In this document: one piece after another, positions 1-9,911 of the stretch | Position numbering within the stretch: the stretch's first letter is position 1 | How the letters are laid out: the number at the start of each line of letters is the position of its first letter | From: Nafulsella turpanensis ZLM-10 | Lineage (GTDB): Bacteria; Bacteroidota; Bacteroidia; Cytophagales; Cyclobacteriaceae | DNA length: 64,000 nt | NCBI RefSeq assembly: GCF_000346615.1 | Contig: NZ_ANNU01000045.1 | Coordinates: 1-64,000, forward strand | Direction of reading: 5' to 3' | Program-made: the position numbers and the translations under genes | Notes under the pieces: model-generated | Databases searched by the model: none | Seen by the model: the letters and a program-made list of their open reading frames with translations, nothing else | Told to the model about the DNA's origin: nothing

Positions 1-16
1 CAGACTCTTCAAAACA

Positions 17-49
17 TAAAAAAAGTGGCCGGAATTTCTTCCGACCACT
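17..49 (-). terminator. Rho-independent terminator of the Gcr-like gene
   Basis: An 11-bp stem (arms AGTGGCCGGAA and TTCCGACCACT, one G-U pair when read on the minus strand) with a 4-base loop is followed on the minus strand by a run of T. It lies about 95 bases after the stop codon of the minus-strand gene that ends at 144 and probably ends that transcript. The 90 bases between hold no gene. Confidence 0.75.
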
Positions 50-143
50 CATGCTGTTAAGGCTAGCCTCTTTTAAATTTTAGCGTAAGCTCTTTTTACC
101 ATTTAAGAGCGTCCTTCATTTCTCTTTTATTGAATTTCGGTTA

Positions 144-2237
144 TCAGGTTTTGCTGTTAGCAGGCTCTCTTTGCCGGCTGGTCTTTAGTTGCGCCTGTCC
201 TTTTGCTCCTGCTGTGTTACCAGGCTCATTCATTTGAGTTTCCGCTTGCCGGGGCACTTTGGGAGGGAAAAAGAAATCATGGGGATGTGTTAAAAACAGT
301 TTCCAGAGCTTTCTGATAAGTCCGCGGGTATTGGAGAAATGCACCTGTCGCGATTTTATAGCCACCGCCATTGCAAGCCCAAAGCTGACGATGAAGTTCA
401 TAAAACCAATACCAGCTATACCGAGGCAACTGGCGAGAATTATTTCGGTACTAAGGGCATCGCCGAGGGTAAAAAGAGCAATACCAAAATTACCACTCGA
501 AAAGGTGATGTGCCGGATGTCGAGCGGCAGTCCCAGGAGAAAGCCTGCAAGGGCAGTAAAACCTAAGAAGAAGCCAAAGAAGAAGTTTCCTGCAAGGCTG
601 CCAAGGTTAAAGCGAATGTAATTGGATAGCCTTAGCAGTATCCGCGAAGGAAGTATTTTTCGCAGCAAAGGGTGCTTTTTGAGGCGGTCAGGTACATGGT
701 TGTATACGCTCTTGTTATCGTAATAACCTGAGATTACCCCTGCTAAAAACAGGTAAACTCCCGTAATGGCAGCGTGAAAAAGGGCAAGGCTGTGCCATGG
801 GTGGAGCTCGTGAACCATGTGGAGGGCCTTTTCTTCTCCGGCAATAGGCTCACCGGTGGCAGCATAATAAGCAGCAGCAAGTAGATAAGCGACCGGAAAA
901 GCTACGAGCACGTTGCCTATGAAAGCGATAAACTGGGTGCGGATCACTTTAACAATTAGGCTGGCCAGGTTCTGAACACTCTCCTCGGAATCTTCTACTT
1001 CCAGCGAACGGGCAATACTGGTGGCCGTCATAGCTGGCTGCTTGGTTGCCAGGGTACTGTGGGTGAGATGAATAAGAATAAAGCCGGTAGAGTAATTAAG
1101 ACTATACAGAAAAGCCTGCCCGAACGGAGCCACTCTCAGGTAGTATAGCAAAACCTTAAAAATGGTGAGAAAGCCTACGATAACACCACCTCCAGAGGCT
1201 GATAAAAGCATTTTCCAGTATTCCTTTCTGGTGGTGGTAATATAATGCTCTCCTGTATTGCCTGCATTCTCGGTTACCTGGAAAGCCAGCAGGCTAATGT
1301 TCTCCTGGAAAAACTCCCTTAAGCTGTGCTTTTTATTTTCGGCCCTCACCAGCTCGCGAAGCAGGTTTACCTCCTCCTCAAAAGGGGTTTTATTTTCCTG
1401 CTGAATAACCAGGCGCAGGAGCCGCTGAATGCGGGCAATGTTCTGGTTCAGCCTTATCATGAGGTTGGTGAGCTTTAAACTCGCCCCAAATCTGTTTTTA
1501 TTCCGACGGATTTCGTTGGTGTAGGTAAGGCACTGCTGGAGCATGACCAGGATGTGCTTATAGTCCGGGTTATCGGCGCTCCTGTCGAAACCTTCTTCCT
1601 GAAAGCATTCCAGAAAATCACGCACCTCTTTATTCTGTGCTAAAAAGGGAGATTCAAACTCTTCCAGCTCCGGTAGCTTTTCGATTATTTCCCGCTCCAG
1701 CCCAATAGCAGTGATCCTTTGCGATACTACCAGTATGGAATTGAGTACCTGCTGGAGGATATCATTTTCTATATTTACCAAAGAAAGGGGGCGAAGCTTT
1801 AGCAGCTCAAATAATGTACACCAGTCTTCATAAGGTATGCTCCGGAACCATTTGTAGTCATCACTCCTGGTAAAGGCAAGATCTACTATCACCATTAACT
1901 CTTTTCCTTCCATTACAGGAGGAAGTAGCTCGTGAGAAATTTTATTAAAGGCTTCTGAAAAGAATCCGTCATTGGAAGAGATACCCAGCTCAGTGTAGAG
2001 GCGAATTTGCTTTTTGCGGGCAACTACCTCTTCCAAATACGCTCTCAGGGCGGGTACATATTCAGGATTTTCACGTAACAGTCGAATCAAAAAGCGGAAG
2101 TTGTCCTGTGCCTCTTCAAAATTGCTGCTTTTCCTGGGTCTGATTTCTGCAATCAGCTCAACCAGAAAACGAGGGTTCCGGGACTTCTCAGCATGGAGGG
2201 TATCGAGAATAATTTTCATATCATACACCTGAGGCAT
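144..2237 (-). CDS. Gcr-like 'site-specific recombinase' family membrane protein
   Basis: The 697-residue product matches the family named after gonococcal Gcr (Pfam SpecificRecomb). The best signature is LATKQPAMTATSIARSLE around residue 395. The first ~330 residues are soluble and helical. After that come several hydrophobic segments, including glycine-rich ones near residues 345-365, 440-460, 485-505 and 555-635, so this is a polytopic inner-membrane protein. None of the catalytic motifs of tyrosine or serine recombinases is visible, so the family name should not be taken as function. ATG at 2237 is used; a second ATG six codons later (2219) is equally possible. It is followed by its own terminator and looks monocistronic. 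The family call is fairly sure; the biochemical role is unknown. Confidence 0.75.
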   Translation of the reverse strand: MPQVYDMKIILDTLHAEKSRNPRFLVELIAEIRPRKSSNFEEAQDNFRFLIRLLRENPEYVPALRAYLEEVVARKKQIRLYTELGISSNDGFFSEAFNKISHELLPPVMEGKELMVIVDLAFTRSDDYKWFRSIPYEDWCTLFELLKLRPLSLVNIENDILQQVLNSILVVSQRITAIGLEREIIEKLPELEEFESPFLAQNKEVRDFLECFQEEGFDRSADNPDYKHILVMLQQCLTYTNEIRRNKNRFGASLKLTNLMIRLNQNIARIQRLLRLVIQQENKTPFEEEVNLLRELVRAENKKHSLREFFQENISLLAFQVTENAGNTGEHYITTTRKEYWKMLLSASGGGVIVGFLTIFKVLLYYLRVAPFGQAFLYSLNYSTGFILIHLTHSTLATKQPAMTATSIARSLEVEDSEESVQNLASLIVKVIRTQFIAFIGNVLVAFPVAYLLAAAYYAATGEPIAGEEKALHMVHELHPWHSLALFHAAITGVYLFLAGVISGYYDNKSVYNHVPDRLKKHPLLRKILPSRILLRLSNYIRFNLGSLAGNFFFGFFLGFTALAGFLLGLPLDIRHITFSSGNFGIALFTLGDALSTEIILASCLGIAGIGFMNFIVSFGLAMAVAIKSRQVHFSNTRGLIRKLWKLFLTHPHDFFFPPKVPRQAETQMNEPGNTAGAKGQAQLKTSRQREPANSKT

Positions 2238-2398
2238 AAAAATGAATGCCTGCTGTTATGCTTTTGTTTATGATTTTTGGGAAATGAATTGAAGCAAGCA
2301 GAGAAAGAAAAAGGTACTGCTTTTATCAGCTGGTATTTACTGGCAATTGTACGAAAACAGAGGCTCATGGTTGGTCAAAGTTTGGGCTCTCCGAAAAT

Positions 2399-2430
2399 AA
2401 AAAACGCAGCTGTTAACAGCTGCGTTTTTT
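2399..2430 (-). terminator. Rho-independent terminator of typA
   Basis: A near-perfect palindrome (AACGCAGCTG, TTAA, CAGCTGCGTT) is flanked by A-runs and T-runs on both sides. It begins about 20 bases beyond the typA stop codon. The T-rich 3' flank on the minus strand fits termination of typA; the symmetric flanks would let it work in both directions. Confidence 0.85.
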
Positions 2431-2448
2431 AATGTTATTAAGTAAATC

Positions 2449-4260
2449 TTAAACTGCGGCTTCTTTATTCGCCATTCGCTTGCGCTCTGTTTCATCAAGA
2501 TAGATTTTGCGCATACGGATAGACTTAGGAGTTACTTCCACGTATTCATCCTTCTGGATATACTCCAGAGTTTCTTCCAGAGAGAAACGCTTGGCAGGGG
2601 CAATTTTAACGTTATTGTCGGAGCCGGAAGCTCTCATGTTCGTTAATTTTTTGCCCTTCTGGATATTTACCACCAGATCATTATCGCGGCTGTGTTCTCC
2701 AATTACCTGGCCCATATACACATCCTCTCCCGGATCAACGAAGAAAATACCACGATCCTGAAGTTTATCGATAGAGTAAGCAGTGCCTGGTCCGGTTTCC
2801 ATTGAAATCAGGGAGCCATTAATACGACCTGGAATGGTTCCTTTAAATGGCTGGTAATTCTGGAAGCGGTGTGTCATAATGGCTTCACCCGCAGTGGAAG
2901 TTAAAATGTTATTCCGAAGCCCAATAAGGCCACGGGCAGGAATATCAAATTCCAGGTGTTGCAGGTCGCCTTTTGGCTCCATTATTTTAAGCTCACCTTT
3001 CCGCTGGGTAACCAGTTCAATTACCTTTCCGGAGGTTTCCTGCGGTACATCTACCACCAGGTGCTCAATAGGCTCGTGCTTAACACCGTCAATTTCTTTA
3101 AACAGTACCTGTGGCTGTCCAACCTGGAACTCATAACCTTCGCGGCGCATAGTTTCAATCAGTACAGACAAGTGAAGAATTCCCCGACCATATACCAGGA
3201 ATTTGTCTTCAGAAGAAGTTTCCTGAATTCTAAGGGCCAGGTTCTTTTCTATTTCCTTGAAAAGACGATCGCGCAGGTGACGGGAGGTAACAAACTTACC
3301 TTCCTTACCAAAGAAAGGGGAGTTGTTAATGGTGAAGAGCATACTCATGGTAGGCTCATCAATGGAGATACGTGGGAGAGGCTCAGGATTTTCGAAGCTG
3401 GTAAGCGTATCGCCAATATCGAAGCCTTCAATGCCGGTAACAGCACAAATTTCGCCGCTGCTTACCTTGTCCACCTTCATTTTGCCCAGGCCTTCAAATA
3501 CCTGTAGTTCTTTTACCTTTACCTTTTTAACTGAGCCATCTTTCTTGGTGAGGCCCAGCTGAGCGCCTTCTTTCAACTCGCCCTGGTAAACACGACCAAT
3601 GGCAATTCGGCCAACGAAGGCAGAATAATCGAGTGAAGTAATTTGCATTTGCAGGGTACCTTCCTTAACAGGGGCCTCCGGTACATCTTCAATAATAGTA
3701 TCGAGCAGTGGCGTAATACCTTCGGTAGGATTTTTCCAGTCATAACCCATCCAGCCCTGCTTGCTTGAGCCATAAAGGGTGCGGAAGTCTAACTGATGCT
3801 CGTTTGCATCGAGGTTAAACATCAGGTCAAAAACCTGCTCATGTACTTCGTCGGGTCGACAGTTTTCCTTATCGACTTTATTAACTACTACAATTGGTTT
3901 TAAGCCAAGAGCAAGCGCTTTGCCTAGCACAAAGCGTGTTTGCGGCATAGGTCCTTCAAAAGCATCGACCAGCAGAATTACTCCATCGGCCATTTTTAAT
4001 ACCCGCTCAACCTCACCGCCAAAGTCGGCGTGACCTGGGGTATCTATAATATTGATTTTAACGTCTTTGTAGGTAACCGAAACGTTCTTGGAAAGAATGG
4101 TGATACCTCTTTCCCGTTCAAGGTCATTATTGTCCAGAATCAGTTCTCCGGATTCCTGGTTTTCGCGGAATAATTTAGATGCGTGGATGATTTTATCCAC
4201 CAGCGTCGTTTTTCCGTGGTCAACGTGTGCAATAATCGCAACGTTTCTAATGCTCTTCAT
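2449..4260 (-). CDS. typA: Translational GTPase TypA/BipA
   Basis: A 603-residue ribosome-associated GTPase of the elongation-factor family, involved in ribosome assembly and stress adaptation. The P-loop AHVDHGKTTL is at residues 11-20, the switch II motif DTPGHADFGGEV near 73-84 and the NKVD base-recognition motif near 127. EF-G-like domains II, III and V follow, then the TypA-specific C-terminal domain with its basic KKLTNMRASGSDN stretch. Length is typical and the gene looks intact. It stands alone: a -7 promoter box lies 23 bases upstream of the ATG and a strong terminator follows the stop. Confidence 0.97.
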   Translation of the reverse strand: MKSIRNVAIIAHVDHGKTTLVDKIIHASKLFRENQESGELILDNNDLERERGITILSKNVSVTYKDVKINIIDTPGHADFGGEVERVLKMADGVILLVDAFEGPMPQTRFVLGKALALGLKPIVVVNKVDKENCRPDEVHEQVFDLMFNLDANEHQLDFRTLYGSSKQGWMGYDWKNPTEGITPLLDTIIEDVPEAPVKEGTLQMQITSLDYSAFVGRIAIGRVYQGELKEGAQLGLTKKDGSVKKVKVKELQVFEGLGKMKVDKVSSGEICAVTGIEGFDIGDTLTSFENPEPLPRISIDEPTMSMLFTINNSPFFGKEGKFVTSRHLRDRLFKEIEKNLALRIQETSSEDKFLVYGRGILHLSVLIETMRREGYEFQVGQPQVLFKEIDGVKHEPIEHLVVDVPQETSGKVIELVTQRKGELKIMEPKGDLQHLEFDIPARGLIGLRNNILTSTAGEAIMTHRFQNYQPFKGTIPGRINGSLISMETGPGTAYSIDKLQDRGIFFVDPGEDVYMGQVIGEHSRDNDLVVNIQKGKKLTNMRASGSDNNVKIAPAKRFSLEETLEYIQKDEYVEVTPKSIRMRKIYLDETERKRMANKEAAV

Positions 4261-4282
4261 ATACTGTATTGAATTTAAGGCG

Positions 4283-4290
4283 CAAAGGTA
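4283..4290 (-). promoter_or_regulatory. Bacteroidota -7 promoter box before typA
   Basis: On the minus strand this reads TACCTTTG, an exact match to the Bacteroidota sigma-ABfr -7 consensus TAnnTTTG, 23 bases upstream of the typA ATG. No clear TTTG -33 element was seen at the expected distance, so the call rests on the -7 box and its position. The remaining ~150 bases up to the next promoter hold nothing recognisable. Confidence 0.55.
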
Positions 4291-4431
4291 CGCATTTGAT
4301 TTACAATAATACGTAAGGGGAGCTTTTTTAATTCCTTAGGCCATTTAAATTTAAGCCAAAAGGTGGGTATGCACAGGTAAAATCAGCTTTAAAGAAGGGG
4401 AAGTATGGTTTTATTATATTTTAAATATTTT

Positions 4432-4465
4432 TTTGAAGAAAAAATATTCTGATTGTGTATTTTTG
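4432..4465 (+). promoter_or_regulatory. Bacteroidota-type promoter of the TPR histidine kinase
   Basis: TTTG at 4432-4435 and TATTTTTG at 4458-4465 are separated by 22 bases and match the Bacteroidota consensus TTTG-N(17-23)-TAnnTTTG. Transcription would start near 4472. The TTG that could open a longer reading frame (4433) is inside the -33 element, which argues for the ATG at 4520 as the real start. Confidence 0.7.
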
Positions 4466-4519
4466 CGAGTCAGCATATATAGAGATAGAAAGCTAATTTC
4501 TTTTACCGGTTTAGTAAGC

Positions 4520-7066
4520 ATGCACAGATTTCTTTGGGCTTTCATAACTTCAGGTGTTTTATTTTCAGGAGCAGCAGTTGCTGGAGAACCTCCTTCCGGC
4601 TCAACTTCTGGACAGTTTAGCATCCTGTCCTATTTTGCCGAACAAGCGCTGGCGAATGACTCTGTTAATCCTGATTTAGCTCTTTTGTGTGCGGATAGTC
4701 TTGCGAAAGGTTCCCGGGAATCGGATAATTTATACTGGCTGTCTGAGGCTTATAAGCTAAAAGGAGATATAAACCGCTACCAGGGAGAATATAATCAGTC
4801 TTTATACTGGTTGCGGGAAGCCCTTACGGCTGCGGAAGAAGCAAAGGATACCCTTTCTATTGTAAGGGTGAGTAATAACTTTGGTTTGCTGTATTACAAC
4901 ACAGGTAAATTTGATAAAGCCCTGGATAAGCTTTCTCTTTCTCTTCTCTTGGGAAAGGAGCTGCTCAGTCTGCCCCAAAAGGCCACTATTATTTCTCATC
5001 TCGGGCAGATTCATGAAGCCCTGGAACAGTTTGATGAGGCTCTTGCCTTTTACCAGCAATCATTAGCCATTTTACAGAAGGAAAAGGATGTGGACCTTCT
5101 CCTCGGAATGGTATATAATAATTTAGGATCCCTTTACGCAAAGTTACAGAAGAAGGAGGAAGCGCTCTCTTATTACCGGCAGGCTCGGAAGCTTTACGAG
5201 AAAGAGGATAGTGAAAAGGGGATTGGACAGGCGCTCAACGGCATTGCCTTGATTTACTCTCAGGATAATCCGGAGATTGCGATTGAATACCTGCGACTGG
5301 CCAAAAAGTTGTTCCTGAAAAACCATAACCTGGAAGATTTATACCAGTTCAATAAGAATGCAGGTAGCGCCTATACTGCCCTACAGGAACCTGAACATGC
5401 CTTTATTCACTTTAAACTTGCTTTAGAAAAGGCCGATTCCCTTGGAAATGATTTTTACAGGAGCCAGGTTCTGTTAAACATAGCCCGGCTTTTTGAACAG
5501 CAACAGGATTATGATGAGGCAACCAAATTTTACAAGGAGTATGTGCGGGTAAAAAGCGATTTATACAATAAGGAACTGGTGGAAAATATTGCCTCTACCA
5601 GGGCTGCCTATGAGCTGGATATAAAAGAACATCAAATCCAAAACCTAGAAGAGGAGGCAGATCAGCGAACCACTGAACTGAGGTACAGAAATTATACCCT
5701 TTGGTTGCTGATTTTACTTTCCCTGCTTACCCTAAGTTTCGGAGCCATCTTCGTATTAAAATACAGAAAATCGGTCAGGATAAATCGCCTGCTTACAGCC
5801 CGGAATAAAGAGGTGGAGACTCAAAAGGAGGAATTAAAAAATCAGCATGATATCATTCTGCAGAAGGGAAAGGAGCTTGAAAAGGCCCGGCAGTTGAATG
5901 AACAGGTAAATGAAGAGTTAATCGCCAGTAAGGAACGGCTGGAAGAAAAAGTTAAAGAGCGTACAAAAGAACTGGAGGAAACTTATCGCCGGTTATCTTT
6001 CCATATTTATAATACACCCCTCGTTGTGCTGGAATGGAACAGGCATAGAGAGCTGATTCACTGGCCTCTCCAGGCAGAAGTCATTTTTGGTTATACGGCC
6101 GATGAAATGCTGGGCCTGCGAATGGAGGAGATGCCTTACCTGCTTCCGGAAGACAGTTCCCAAATTGTAGAAACCATTGATCAGCTGTGTAAAGGAGATG
6201 CTTCGCAATCATATTTTACTAAATTAAACACTGACCGGTTCGGGAATAAGCTATTTGTGGAATGGAGTTACTCTGTTAATTTGAATGAAGAGGGCGAGCT
6301 GGAATCTATTCTTTCTATTGCTAATGATGTAAGCCAGCGGGAGCAAACCTACCGAGAGTTGAAAAATGCCAATCAGGAGCTCGATACTTTCCTGTACAAA
6401 TCTTCTCACGACCTCAGGGGACCCATTGCACGTATGCAGGGAATTATTAACCTGGGCCTGCTGGAAACAAAAGACCCTAATGCCCATTTGTACTTTAACA
6501 TGCTGAATAAAGTGACAGATGAGCTGAATAACCTGCTGCTGCGCTTACTTAATGTACATAATATCAATCAGCATGATTATCGGGCGGAAGAGCTGCCCTT
6601 GCGCAAGTTTATTGATAACCTGGAAACAAGTCATCGGAAAAGAAAGCAGGAGCCTTATAGCGTGCAAATTGTAAACAAAGTACCAGAAGATTTATCCATT
6701 GTGGCAGATAGAACGCTACTCCAAATTATACTGGTAAATTTGCTGGAGAACGGGCTCATGTATTCCGATAATTTTAATCCTTATATAGAATTCGACGCGG
6801 TATACCTGCCCTCCGGAAAATATATTGTTACCGTATCAGATAACGGAATGGGAATTCCTGAGCAGTTTCGTGAAAAAGTATTCGATATGTTCTTTCAGGG
6901 CTCTACCCGCTCAACAGGTACTGGTTTAGGTTTGTATATGGTCCGTAAAGCAACCAAAAAGCTGGGGGGAGATATTTGCCTTAATAGCGTCAATGGTTTA
7001 ACTGTTTTTGAAATCAGCCTCCCGGCCGCTAAAGCAGCCAGGCAGGAAGAGTTAGTAAAGGTGTAA
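4520..7066 (+). CDS. TPR- and PAS-containing sensor histidine kinase
   Basis: The 848-residue product starts with a signal peptide (MHRFLWAFITSGVLFSGAAV), which with the upstream promoter fixes the start at this ATG. About seven tetratricopeptide repeats follow (residues ~30-375, e.g. NNFGLLYYNTGKFDKALDKL), predicted to sit in the periplasm. A membrane helix comes at ~391-415, a coiled coil at ~425-490 and a PAS domain at ~490-610. The HisKA box SSHDLRGPIARM has its phospho-acceptor His near residue 630. The HATPase domain has NLLENGLMYSDN (N box), DNGMGIPEQF (G1) and GTGLGLYMVRKA (G2). There is no receiver domain, so a separate response regulator is needed, and none is adjacent. This architecture is common in Bacteroidota; the stimulus is unknown. 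Confidence 0.9.
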   Translation: MHRFLWAFITSGVLFSGAAVAGEPPSGSTSGQFSILSYFAEQALANDSVNPDLALLCADSLAKGSRESDNLYWLSEAYKLKGDINRYQGEYNQSLYWLREALTAAEEAKDTLSIVRVSNNFGLLYYNTGKFDKALDKLSLSLLLGKELLSLPQKATIISHLGQIHEALEQFDEALAFYQQSLAILQKEKDVDLLLGMVYNNLGSLYAKLQKKEEALSYYRQARKLYEKEDSEKGIGQALNGIALIYSQDNPEIAIEYLRLAKKLFLKNHNLEDLYQFNKNAGSAYTALQEPEHAFIHFKLALEKADSLGNDFYRSQVLLNIARLFEQQQDYDEATKFYKEYVRVKSDLYNKELVENIASTRAAYELDIKEHQIQNLEEEADQRTTELRYRNYTLWLLILLSLLTLSFGAIFVLKYRKSVRINRLLTARNKEVETQKEELKNQHDIILQKGKELEKARQLNEQVNEELIASKERLEEKVKERTKELEETYRRLSFHIYNTPLVVLEWNRHRELIHWPLQAEVIFGYTADEMLGLRMEEMPYLLPEDSSQIVETIDQLCKGDASQSYFTKLNTDRFGNKLFVEWSYSVNLNEEGELESILSIANDVSQREQTYRELKNANQELDTFLYKSSHDLRGPIARMQGIINLGLLETKDPNAHLYFNMLNKVTDELNNLLLRLLNVHNINQHDYRAEELPLRKFIDNLETSHRKRKQEPYSVQIVNKVPEDLSIVADRTLLQIILVNLLENGLMYSDNFNPYIEFDAVYLPSGKYIVTVSDNGMGIPEQFREKVFDMFFQGSTRSTGTGLGLYMVRKATKKLGGDICLNSVNGLTVFEISLPAAKAARQEELVKV

Positions 7067-7143
7067 AAAGAGCTGCTTACCTGTAAAATGAGAAGCATCA
7101 GCCTTTTATCGAGAAATGGCTGCCTGTAGAAAGGATATTTTTT

Positions 7144-7151
7144 TACCTTTG
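7144..7151 (+). promoter_or_regulatory. -7 promoter box before metG
   Basis: TACCTTTG fits the TAnnTTTG consensus and lies 15 bases before the metG ATG at 7167. An in-frame ATG at 7116 lies upstream of this box and would not be on the transcript. A -33 element is not obvious and the implied leader is very short, so confidence is moderate. Confidence 0.45.
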
Positions 7152-7166
7152 AGGAAATTTTTAACT

Positions 7167-9215
7167 ATGTCCAAAACAACAAAGAGATATACTGTTACGG
7201 CAGCCTTGCCGTATGCCAATGGTCCTGTACACATTGGCCACCTGGCCGGGGTATATGTGCCAGCCGATATTTATGTTCGTTATCTTCGCAGCCGGCAAAG
7301 AGAAGTGGCGTTTGTATGTGGATCCGATGAACACGGAGTTCCTATCACTATCCGGGCCCAAAAGGAGGGTGTAAGTCCTCAGCAGGTGGTCGATAAGTAT
7401 CATTCCATTATACGCGACTCCTTCCGCGATTTTGGCATTTCTTTCGATATTTATTCCCGTACTTCAGCACCGGTACACCATCAAACAGCCTCCGACTTTT
7501 TTACTAAACTGCAAAAAGACGGTGTATTTGAAGTAAAGGAGTCGGAGCAGTATTATGATGAAAAAGCCGGGCAATTCCTCGCCGACCGCTATATTAAAGG
7601 TACCTGCCCGAACTGTGGGTATACAGAAGCGTATGGTGACCAGTGCGAAAGCTGTGGCACCTCACTGAGTCCTTCCGATTTAATTGATCCGCGCTCTATG
7701 CTTAGCGGAGCAAAGCCGGTACTACGTAATACCACCCACTGGTATTTGCCCCTAAACCAGTACGAAAAATGGCTACGGGAGTGGATACTTGAAGGGCATA
7801 AAGACTGGAAGAGCAATGTGTATGGGCAGTGCAAAAGCTGGATTGAGCAGGGGCTGCAGCCAAGAGCCGTAACCCGTGACCTGGACTGGGGAGTGCCTGT
7901 TCCATTGCCTGAAGCGGAAGGTAAGGTGCTGTATGTATGGTTCGATGCACCCATCGGGTATATCTCTGCCACCAAAGACTGGGCGGAGCAAACAGGTAAG
8001 AATTGGGAGCCTTACTGGAAAGATGAAGAAACCAAGCTGGTGCACTTTATTGGGAAGGATAATATCGTATTCCATTGCATTATTTTCCCAGCAATGCTCA
8101 AGGCGCATGGCGATTTCATTTTGCCTGAAAATGTACCTGCTAATGAATTTTTAAACCTTGAAGGAAATAAAATTTCCACCTCCCGCAACTGGGCAGTCTG
8201 GCTGCATGAGTACCTGGCGGAGTTTCCCGAAAAGCAGGATGTGCTCCGCTACGCCCTCTGTGCCAATGCACCTGAAACCAAGGATAATGATTTTACCTGG
8301 AAGGATTTCCAGGCAAAGAATAATAATGAACTGGTAGCCATCCTGGGTAACTTCGTTAACCGTGCCTTAGTGCTCACGCATAAGTATTACGAAGGGAAGG
8401 TACCTGCTGCAGGTGAGTTCTTTGATATTGATGAGGAGGTAAAGGAAAAGCTCCGTAAGCTGCCGAACCAGGTGGCAGAATCCATTGAGCAGTATAAGTT
8501 TAGGGAAGCTCTCAACAGCATGATGGAACTGGCGAGAGCCGGAAATAAGTACCTGGCCGATACGGAACCATGGAAACTGATAAAGGAAAACCCTGAGCGG
8601 GTTAAAACCATTATGAACCTTAGCTTACAGCTGGCAGCTAACTTAAGCATACTGGCCGAGCCATTCCTTCCATTCTCTATGGAGAAACTCCGGAATATGC
8701 TGCAGCTCGAAAAGCTTGACTGGAAGGAAGCCGGACGCACCGATATCTTAGCAGCCGGCCATCAGTTAGAGGCAGCGCAATTATTATTTGAAAAAATAGA
8801 AGATCAAGTAGTGGAAAATCAGGTAAAAAAACTGGAAGAAACCAAAGCAGCAAACGAAGCAGCCAATACTCCTGTAGCGCCTTCTAAGGCTGAGGTAGTA
8901 TTCGATGATTTTATGAAAATGGATATTCGCATTGGCACCATTCTGGAGGCGGAAAGGGTGAAGAAATCGAAAAAGCTGCTAAAACTGAAAGTAGACACCG
9001 GCATTGACCAGCGCACCATTTTAAGTGGAATCGCGCAGTATTTCGAACCTGAAGCCATTATTGGCCAGCAGGTAAGTGTGCTGGTAAACCTGGCTCCCCG
9101 GCCAATTATGGGAATAGAGTCCCAGGGCATGATTTTAATGGCCGAAGACAAAGATGGTAGTCTCGCCTTTATGAAGCCAGGAAAGCCAGTTGCTAATGGC
9201 TCAGGCGTGAGTTAA
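7167..9215 (+). CDS. metG: Methionine--tRNA ligase
   Basis: Cytosolic class I aminoacyl-tRNA synthetase that charges tRNA(Met), 682 residues from this start. The HIGH motif is VHIGHLAG near residue 22. The zinc knuckle has two CxxC pairs (CPNC and CESC, ~residues 147-165). The KMSKS loop reads KISTS within [14 protein letters not shown]. An anticodon-binding helical domain and a C-terminal OB-fold tRNA-binding domain ([17 protein letters not shown], ~residue 580 onward) complete the long dimeric form. The upstream ATG at 7116 adds 17 residues without similarity and precedes the -7 box, so 7167 is preferred. A strong terminator follows about 80 bases after the stop. Confidence 0.97.
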   Translation: MSKTTKRYTVTAALPYANGPVHIGHLAGVYVPADIYVRYLRSRQREVAFVCGSDEHGVPITIRAQKEGVSPQQVVDKYHSIIRDSFRDFGISFDIYSRTSAPVHHQTASDFFTKLQKDGVFEVKESEQYYDEKAGQFLADRYIKGTCPNCGYTEAYGDQCESCGTSLSPSDLIDPRSMLSGAKPVLRNTTHWYLPLNQYEKWLREWILEGHKDWKSNVYGQCKSWIEQGLQPRAVTRDLDWGVPVPLPEAEGKVLYVWFDAPIGYISATKDWAEQTGKNWEPYWKDEETKLVHFIGKDNIVFHCIIFPAMLKAHGDFILPENVPANEFLNLEGNKISTSRNWAVWLHEYLAEFPEKQDVLRYALCANAPETKDNDFTWKDFQAKNNNELVAILGNFVNRALVLTHKYYEGKVPAAGEFFDIDEEVKEKLRKLPNQVAESIEQYKFREALNSMMELARAGNKYLADTEPWKLIKENPERVKTIMNLSLQLAANLSILAEPFLPFSMEKLRNMLQLEKLDWKEAGRTDILAAGHQLEAAQLLFEKIEDQVVENQVKKLEETKAANEAANTPVAPSKAEVVFDDFMKMDIRIGTILEAERVKKSKKLLKLKVDTGIDQRTILSGIAQYFEPEAIIGQQVSVLVNLAPRPIMGIESQGMILMAEDKDGSLAFMKPGKPVANGSGVS

Positions 9216-9295
9216 ATAGAATGAATGCTGCTGTTATCACCTGAAGAGAGTAAGGAACAGAAGCCTACGGAAAAAAATAATTACGTATAGCAAAC

Positions 9296-9326
9296 AGGGT
9301 TGTCGGATGCCGGCAACCCTTTTTTA
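9296..9326 (+). terminator. Rho-independent terminator of metG
   Basis: Stem AGGGTTGTCGG / CCGGCAACCCT (one G-U pair) with a 3-base loop, followed by TTTTTT. The ~250 bases from here to 9582 contain no gene, RNA or repeat that I can recognise. Confidence 0.85.
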
Positions 9327-9581
9327 TAGATAGCTCTGACAGTTTTTATTTTACCGGATGTTTGAATGAAGCCGAGCAGGTAAAGAAGATAAAAATAATT
9401 ACAATTGCCACTACTGGAGGGTATGACAAAATCAGTTTAAGAGGTAACTCCCTCTCAAATTAATCGGCCTTCCTTTATTCGGGGAACTAAAGTGGTCCAC
9501 CAGTTCTGTTTAAACCTTTTTTTTCAGGCAGCACCTTTAATTAAGGTCGGGACCTGCTCTGTTTGATCTTTGGAGCGTATC

Positions 9582-9911
9582 CTAAAGGGTATTAAGATTG
9601 AGGAGTTTCTGGAGGTGCTGTATGAAGGCTGCCGTCTCACTTACCTTTTGAGCTGTAATTGCTTCGCCTTCTTCTGTGAGGTAGTAATATTTGCGCGCGC
9701 GGCCTTCCACTATTTCTGTTTTCGTGTTAAGGTAACCTTCGGCTTCCAGCTTGTGGAGGGTAGGGTAAAGGGCGCCTTCTGTAAGGCGAATTTGGCCATC
9801 GGTTAATTGTCGTACCCGCTGGGTAATTTCATAGCCATACATCCTGCCTTCGCGCCCGACGAGTTTCAGTACAATCGTACTGAGGCTTCCTTTTATTAGT
9901 TGCTTATTCAT
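9582..9911 (-). CDS. PadR-family transcriptional regulator
   Basis: A 109-residue winged-helix protein of the PadR family. The N-terminus MNKQLIKGSLSTIVLKL and the segment MYGYEITQRV are typical, as is the wing GALYPTLHKLEAEGYL, followed by KYYYLTEEGE and a dimerisation helix. PadR proteins usually repress a neighbouring transporter or membrane gene; none is adjacent here, so the target cannot be named. The frame could be read from 9950, but the 13 extra residues lie in very AT-rich sequence and resemble no PadR N-terminus, so the ATG at 9911 is chosen. The AT-rich upstream stretch (9915-9965) has imperfect TATATA inverted repeats that could be an autoregulatory site, but this is weak. Confidence 0.88.
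   Translation of the reverse strand: MNKQLIKGSLSTIVLKLVGREGRMYGYEITQRVRQLTDGQIRLTEGALYPTLHKLEAEGYLNTKTEIVEGRARKYYYLTEEGEAITAQKVSETAAFIQHLQKLLNLNTL

Noticed and set aside
2956-3507. 183-codon open frame on the plus strand
   Set aside because: Lies wholly antisense to typA, has no family likeness and reflects the codon bias of typA.
9327-9581. Possible small peptide or remnant between the metG terminator and padR
   Set aside because: A ~44-codon plus-strand stretch without start codon or family likeness; not enough to support a gene or pseudogene.
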